Positions 58,078 to 64,000 of a stretch of DNA of 64,000 nucleotides are shown here, piece by piece (positions within the stretch are counted from its first letter, which is position 1; each line of letters opens with the position of its first letter). The notes below the pieces were generated by a model that did no database searches, was not told where the DNA came from, and saw only the letters and a list, made by a program, of their open reading frames with translations. Source of the stretch: Letharia columbiana (Eukaryota > Ascomycota > Lecanoromycetes > Lecanorales > Parmeliaceae); NCBI RefSeq assembly GCF_014066305.1, contig NW_023501095.1, positions 117,001 to 181,000 on the forward strand. Reading direction: 5' to 3'. The translations under genes were made by a program, and so were the position numbers.

Positions 58078-59889
58078 CTTGACACGAGGCCTCGAAGTCT
58101 TCGAGGAAGTTTTTCGGAGTGATGAATGTTACGTGGACCATTGAAAGGAGGGAGACGGGTATAGGAAGCTCAGTGCTGGGTCTGATTTGTGGTTTTGTTT
58201 TTTGCAGTTTGCTGCTCTGTGAGATGACGAAAATTGGCTTGATCGATTCGATGTATTCGGCCAGACACAGCGAGTACCCGGAATATTCCTCTCACGCCTA
58301 ACCCTTCTCTTTTCCTGGTGAGTCAGGAGGTCCAAAGCACACGGAATGTTCGGAAGCCTGCAGGACTTGAAGCAAACTCGTCGAAATTGGTGACTTGCGG
58401 GGTTTTTGTCTTGTCGGCACACTCTGAGGGCTGAAGTGAAGGAGACACGGATTACTCGTTATGGAGACCGGTAAGGAGGGTGGACACAGACAAGAGAAGT
58501 TGAAATCAAGGATGAGGAATGAGAATGGTGAAAAGAAAGGAGTGTCTTCTCGCGACACAGATGACTGTAATAATACAGCAAATTATTGAACCAAAAAGAA
58601 ACGGGGAAAGGGCTAATAAGTGGGAAGCGGCGGCGCAAGGAATTGCAAGGGTTCACATTCACTAAGGTAAGTGGAAGTAACTAAAATTTACGCTAATTCA
58701 GCGCTAGAAGGTTTTTCTTTGGGGTGTGGAACAACCTTATTTTTCAATTATAACAAATCACAACAAATCACACACATGCTTGTCTTCTCGAATTACTAAG
58801 CCTTACTCTAAGTCTTCTTCCCCATCATGCCCCCTTCACCTCCGTACTTATGCGACAAAAACAGACCAAATCTTCCGTGTCCGTCTTTGCTAGCGAGACT
58901 CCAAGTCTTGGGCCTCGGCGGCAAACAGACGAGAAGCAAACTTAGATGGGACGCTAGTGAGGAATGGTGAGTAAGGCAACAGCGAAAATAAAAGGCAGAA
59001 TCCATGACTCGAATCGCTCCAGTGTGAAGCACGAGCCACCCTAAGCGACGTGCGACTCGGCTAAAGATATTGTTATTCGCGACAGTGGATGGCTTTGAGA
59101 ATGAGACGGTGATACTCGCCCGATACTCGCTTTGGTACGAGGTAGAGGGACGCCTCTCCGACCCATCGCCTCTTTGGTCCAAACGTTTCGGAGAATTTGT
59201 CGAAATCCCACGCTTTCTCTTGAGTCAGAAGAAGACAGGGGTGACGGGTGTAGACAGCCCTAAGGGAATCGCTCTTGATTGGAGGACATACTACGGCCAG
59301 AAGCCGCCGCTTTACAGGGTTCGCCAATATGCTGCATTATTCACTTTCACAGCCCACGACCAGTTATAGATGGCGTCGCTAGGCCGGATGATCAGCGTGG
59401 GAGACGACATCTAATTGTTGCGCATAAATGTACCTTCAGTAGCATGTTCAGCACGCGCGCCTCTAATGACTCCACCCTCATTTTCAATTTTCTCTTGGCT
59501 TACATCATCCGTCATCCATTGATTTCGACTTTCGAGCCCTGGGGATTGAGGAAACGTCCGGACTCCGGAAGATTTCTTTTCGCAGCAGCAACACAGATCT
59601 TCCAGGCTCACTCGCCTCGACTTGAGGCTGCGCTTATACATGCCAACGCATTGTCGCGTATGTCCTGATCAGGCTACGGACCCCGTGTACGGAGTACCGG
59701 CACGGATAAGATCTTTATCAGGGAGGAGGATAAGTTCTATGATCGGAGCCGCATGATCTCCATGATCTTATTGATGCTTCATGCCAAACTGCTTTAATCC
59801 ACCAACCCAGTTACCTGGTCGGCGGCTATACACTGAGGCCGACTGCCTTCGCAGACCAGTCCATGTCTTCTACCTCATCCGCGCCCTGA
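58078..59889. other. Intergenic region, no supported gene
   Basis: The first part must hold the 5' end and promoter of the RGS gene, and the right end is the 3' flank of the RUS gene. Short frames only (up to 129 codons, 59279-59668), without domains. Confidence 0.45.
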
Positions 59890-62129
59890 TCAATCTTTCT
59901 TTTTTGACATTGTTTGCAGGCTTTCTGTGGTGACACGTATGCGCGACCCGGATGAAGTCTCCAAATTTGCAATGTCAATATCCCATCCAGCGGCTCTAAT
60001 TCGCTCGATGGAATCATCCCATCGGTTAGAAATGTCCCTCAATGTCATTTCGAGCAGCTGAAGTAAATTTTCTGTATTTGCGCCTGTCGCATATTGCTTT
60101 CCAAAGCGGTGAGCACCCCAAAGTGCTAGTGCCCAAGCTTTCAGTTGTGCTTTGGCCGAAGCTTGACCTTTGAGAACAATATATACTGACCTCTTGGGCG
60201 AATCATACCATACTAGAAAATCCTCATGGCTGTAAATTCTGACCAATCTCTCTAAGATAAGATCGCCGTCGCGTATAGCGCCCGTCACAGTGTGCGCAGG
60301 CGCCAAAGTCTTCAGCAGGCTGAGCAAATTGACACCTATGGTAGCTTTGGCGAAGGGTGATGAGCCTCGCCATCGCAGGGCGCCATCCCATTCGAAAATG
60401 CGTTCTTGAGACGATACCTCCTCGGGTGTCATCACCTTGTTATCCACCAGCAGGTTGGACAGAACTATATTGGCTCTCTGGCGGTTGAGGCTATGCAAGC
60501 TGACTGCTCTGACTGCAGCGTGATTCATAGCCAAATGTATCGAGAGGAGCACAATGAGACATGACCAGGTGGCTATTGGAGATGATACGTATGAGACTAC
60601 AATACTGCCAGCCTACATGTCGGTAAGTAGCCGTCGGCACGATCAGAGCGCAGACCTGTACCCACCAGCATCCTGCGAAAATCTGGGAGTCAGCAAACCC
60701 AATTTCAAACAAGACTTCAGTTCAGAGGACAGTTTCAGGGAGCACAAAGAAGGAAAAGATCCTCCAGTTCTGCCCGCTGGGCTTGGCTTGGCTTGAGATC
60801 AGGGTTTTGGCGCCAACTGGGACGCAATGACATCGGAATGTACGTACCCCATTAGCGAGATTATGGTTTCTTGGCTCGAGTCCTTCTGCTTGACCGTTAG
60901 TGATGGTTCTGGCTGCTATGCGCGACAAGCAACCCCGTAGGTCGTAGCCAAGGCTGCACGAAATCGGGGGTGGTAAACACACGAGATGGTCTTCCCTCCC
61001 CTTTGATGACTGGCCACCCGCCCCGGAAGGAAAATGGCGGACTCACTGCGTTCAATTCTCCTAGATTGCCCCATTTTGCGAAATGAGCACTCAAACTAGC
61101 CTTGGAACTGCCGGCAGCAACCCCACACAACGCCCTCAAGACCGCTTGAGAAGCTGAGTAAAATTACCCTTGGCGCTTTAGGCAGTGCAAGGGAGAGGCA
61201 GTCAAAAATCATAGCCGTGTCATTGAAGACGTCCGCGGCAAGCCTGTACATTTTGCATTCAGGCTCGAGCGAGGTACCGAGCCTGTGGGCGAAGAGAATC
61301 GTTGCTATTCGGCCCATGCTCTCTTGGACCACAGAGAGGAGAAGGGCAGATGTTGGTGACGCCGAGGCATCACCGACTCCGACGCCTAAAAATCATGTTG
61401 GTCGCTGTCACACCCCCAACGTGACAATGATCAATTCCGTATGATCGGAGCTTTGGAGTGTCTCACCTTGAAGCACAGCCCTAGAAGCAAGCAGTCCGGC
61501 AATGGAACTTGAGAAGGCTTGTAGAGAATCCTGTAGAACGATAAACAACAGCCCAGACAGCAATGGCAAGAGATCGTGAGAAGGCAATCATACGTAGATC
61601 TGGTACCTGTCCCGAAGCCGTTAGCCAACCCGTATCTGTTGGTTTTAGGCTAGGTACCATGAAGTGGGAGTCCAAAGGGTACGAATCCCCAAAAGCCCGA
61701 CCAAATCAACATCAACGAGGAGCTTTTTGCGATGTTCAGCTTCTCGCTTTTGAAACATCTAACCACGAATAAAGCGCTATTCCGTGCTTATACCCAGATT
61801 TGAAGCAGAGATTTTGGGGGTCTCAACTCCTCGTTCAACAGCTCTCCAAGACAGCAGAGAGAGCAATGCGTACCACATGTAATCACGGGTCACGCTGTGA
61901 GGATAGCCCGCCGGCAAAAACACGTCGAGTAGCCGCATCCATAGACTGCTTTGCTCCTTTGTCTTCTAGATTTTGTAATCAAGTCGTGGTCAGCCTATTG
62001 CCCTCGGCCAATAGATGGGAGGGTTTCAATTAGGCATACGATGAATTCGATCCTGTCGCTGCTTTCGGAGGAGACGTAGGCTGCTATAGCTCTACCAGCT
62101 TCGTCGTGTTCAGAGATGTGAAGCTCCAT
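59890..62129 (-). CDS. RUS/DUF647 family protein with apparent +1 frameshift
   Basis: Eight exons reconstructed by homology and phase: 62129-62040, 61965-61874, 61606-61594 (13 nt), 61530-61467, 61385-61047, 60885-60848, 60672-60666 (7 nt), 60612-59890; about 454 residues. Conserved blocks: DEAGRAIAAYVSSESSDRIE, FLPAGYPHSVTRDY, WYQIYDSLQAFSSSIAG, VGVGDASASPTSALLLSVVQ, RIATILFAHRLGTSLEPECK, ALCGVAAGSSKASLSAHFAKWG, DSSQETIISLMGML and AVRAVSLHSLNRQRANIV. RUS proteins (Root UVB Sensitive in plants) are membrane proteins whose biochemical role is unclear. In exon 5 the frame shifts by one base between VILLSFSS and VLRALCG (near 61150), and no intron repairs it. The gene may be a recent pseudogene or carry a sequence error. 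Confidence 0.85.
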
Positions 62130-63049
62130 GGCGATAATTAAGATCCAATGAATTATCTTAGGCTTTTTGGAAGGATACAACAGGTAGAATGAAGCGTCAA
62201 TAATGATAAGGTGCACCAACTACTTTGGCACCACTATCGTAAAGGTCCAACAGGTAGTCTAAGCTAGGTCGACGGGGCTCCGGAATGCGCGATGACCAAC
62301 AAGGTTGGTGAAACGTGAGATTGTGGAATAGAGTAATGTTAGAATCCACAACTCGTGTCGAAACAGCAGAGGCTCAAACATGAACAAGGTAAGATCGGTT
62401 ATGAATTAGGATGATTCCATGTTGTCTGAAATGCCGAGCGTTCATTTACTTTAACGATTGGATGGCAGAAGATCGATCTCATGCACTGGACGAATCGGAG
62501 CCTACCTACGTACTCTATAATCCCCCTATTTAGTTCGCGGCGAGGCGGCTTCGGCAGATGAATAACTCAATCATGACGCCAAAGGACATCCCTGTAGTAA
62601 TGATAATACTGCAACAATCATGATGATAATAATAATGAATCCGCAATCCTTAGAACCCCTAGAAAATCATAATGTCGACTAACAATCCCCTACCTTTATA
62701 ATACTTTACCGTCAAATGATAATACGTATTCGGTCAGCGAACAATCCCACCAATCTTTTCATTCTCGCCGAAGCGCTTCATCAACTCCTGGCCGGGAAAT
62801 CAGTCTGACTCTGACTGACAGGCTACTGCAGTTTGTCCGACATGAGAACCTTCGATTGCAGCACTGTTCATGCACGAACTATGTTGATGCATGTAAGCGA
62901 GCTGTGACACGCGCAAGACAGCTCCGTAGGGTCCAACTCTTGCATCTTGACTTCCTTCCTTCCTTAAAGGGTTCGCTGTAGGCGTCGAAACCATCTTTCC
63001 AATCTCCTTCCGGCTTCCTTCTTCCTTCTTTCTTCTCTTTTCACTCACC
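62130..63049. promoter_or_regulatory. Divergent region between the RUS gene and the 63.05-kb gene
   Basis: About 0.9 kb separating head-to-head genes, with an AT-rich stretch including (GATAAT)-like repeats near 62610-62635. A CT-rich tract (62950-63045) directly precedes the ATG at 63050, as is common before fungal start codons. Confidence 0.4.
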
Positions 63050-64000
63050 ATGCCTAACAAGTATTCACATGGACTTGTTCTCTCTCAACAACAGTATCGG
63101 GGCATCATCAACAACACCGATCGCCCTCTGTCCTTGAAGACTCCCCCTGCACGCAATTCCAGATCCCATATTCACTCCACTGCATCGTCAATTCGCTCTT
63201 CCTCAAACTACTCGACTCAACGTTGTGTGTATTCGGATTATCTCCGTCTCGAGCCTGACCCCGAACCAGAGCCTTCGTACGATTACAGGACTTCTACCCG
63301 TAAACGTCCTCCATCTTTCCAATCAACACCTTCAGACCCTCCCCGATTCGAGTCGACGTCTTCCGAACCGTCACGTCCACCCTCAGACCAGCTTCGCCTC
63401 GAGTCTCCCTTCGGTTTTCGAATAGAAACCCGGCCTTCGCCACCTCCCGAGCTCGAGCCTACGCTTTCAGAGCATGCACATTACGAACTATCCTCTCCAC
63501 ACCGTCCCAATCCCGAGTCTTCATCCCTAGAGCGGCTTCGTCTAGGGACTCCTTTTCCCCTTCGTCCTGGAAACCCTAGGCCATCTTTGCACCACAAAAG
63601 CTCCTCTGTCGAAACACAGATATATGCTCCCGAGGCCACCATACCGCCTCCACCCACACGGGAACGCCAAGACCTAATCTCTGTAGAGACACATGAGTCC
63701 TATCCCACGCCTCCATCATTCACAGAAGAGCGCCAGCATGTATTCTCGATGGGGTCCCCGGAGACTTCCCCACCTCCTATATTCACAGAAGACCGCCAAG
63801 GGCGCTTTCCATCGGAGACTCAGCGTGCCTATTTGCCTTCTCCAACACGAGACCGCCGACAAAACTTCGCACAGAAGACTCAGGCCCTAGCTTCGCCCAC
63901 GCTCTTACAAAGTCGCCAAGCCCATTCTCCTTTTGGGACGCAGAATTCGCCTTTGTTTCCCTCTGCTCGAGAAATCCAAGATTACTTCTCCATAGCAACG
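63050..64000 (+). CDS. Pro/Ser-rich disordered protein, 3' truncated by window edge
   Basis: ATG at 63050 lies right after a CT-rich leader (CTCACC ATG), and the frame stays open for 317 codons to the window end, which is unlikely by chance. The protein starts MPNKYSHGLVLSQQQYRG. It is rich in Pro, Ser, Glu and Arg, with EPDPEPEPS, PSDPPRFESTSSEPSRPP and LESPFGFRIETRPSPPPELE. From about residue 200 loose repeats of ~30 residues appear with a (T/S)PPxFTEERQ- or TRDRRQ-type element followed by F and S(M/E)(G/T): FTEERQHVFS, FTEDRQGRFPSE, TRDRRQNFAQ, LQSRQAHSPFGT. No family is recognised. It may be a cytoskeletal, septal or signalling scaffold, but that is speculation. Confidence 0.68.
   Translation, partial: MPNKYSHGLVLSQQQYRGIINNTDRPLSLKTPPARNSRSHIHSTASSIRSSSNYSTQRCVYSDYLRLEPDPEPEPSYDYRTSTRKRPPSFQSTPSDPPRFESTSSEPSRPPSDQLRLESPFGFRIETRPSPPPELEPTLSEHAHYELSSPHRPNPESSSLERLRLGTPFPLRPGNPRPSLHHKSSSVETQIYAPEATIPPPPTRERQDLISVETHESYPTPPSFTEERQHVFSMGSPETSPPPIFTEDRQGRFPSETQRAYLPSPTRDRRQNFAQKTQALASPTLLQSRQAHSPFGTQNSPLFPSAREIQDYFSIAT

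Noticed and set aside
61130..61190. A short intron to repair the RUS frameshift
   Set aside because: Available GT-AG pairs give 14, 23 or 33 nt, too short and of the wrong phase.

Overview
This window is nuclear DNA of a filamentous ascomycete (Pezizomycotina). The reasons are short introns (about 48-175 bp) with GT...AG ends and CTAAC/CTGAC-like branch sites, compact genes on both strands, fungal-specific families (Rtt106, Med5/Nut1, Kgd4, Aim22, fungal MHYT and RGS proteins), and a DNA element degraded by C-to-T change of the repeat-induced point mutation (RIP) type. There are no operons, rRNA genes, convincing tRNA genes or CRISPR arrays. The exact class (Dothideomycetes or a relative) cannot be settled by eye.

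Layout. 0-9.5 kb: a partial C-terminal exon, CIA1 (-), an MHYT-domain membrane sensor (-), and RTT106 (+) transcribed away from it. 10.8-14.3 kb: a basic Ser/Arg-rich orphan gene, followed by a six-unit ~130-bp satellite with a two-unit higher-order pattern. 14.4-21 kb: MED5 (-), chorismate synthase ARO2 (-) and lipoate-protein ligase AIM22 (+); a ~1-kb element with perfect terminal inverted repeats fills the ARO2/AIM22 divergent promoter. 21-25.2 kb: an orphan (-), KGD4 (-) and MED18 (+) head to head. 25.2-29 kb: gene-poor, with small duplications. 29-35 kb: a Cdc25-type Ras exchange factor and mitochondrial ribosomal protein uL24 (MRPL40). 35.5-37 kb: a large microsatellite/polypurine block. 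37.5-39.3 kb: a Ser/Pro-rich orphan (-). 41.7-49 kb: nine-exon PNKP (-), a Ser/Asn-rich orphan (-) and MLH3 (+). 50.4-52.1 kb: an F-box protein (-). 52.57-55.17 kb: a RIP-degraded element with ~88-bp inverted repeats. 56.9-58.1 kb: an RGS protein (-). 59.9-62.1 kb: a RUS/DUF647 gene (-) with two micro-exons and an apparent +1 frameshift. 63.05 kb to the end: the 5' part of a Pro/Ser-rich gene (+).

Most genes are conserved housekeeping functions: Mediator (MED5, MED18), DNA repair (PNKP, MLH3), mitochondrial 2-oxoacid dehydrogenase and lipoate metabolism (AIM22, KGD4), Fe-S assembly, signalling (RasGEF, RGS, MHYT) and aromatic amino acid synthesis. They do not form a biosynthetic or defence cluster. 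The unusual content is in the spacers (two inverted-repeat elements, a satellite, a low-complexity block) and in a few gene oddities: the RUS frameshift and micro-exons, a Gly in place of the expected MLH3 catalytic Glu, and AIM22 lacking an obvious presequence next to the element. Exon boundaries were derived by eye from reading phase and splice signals.
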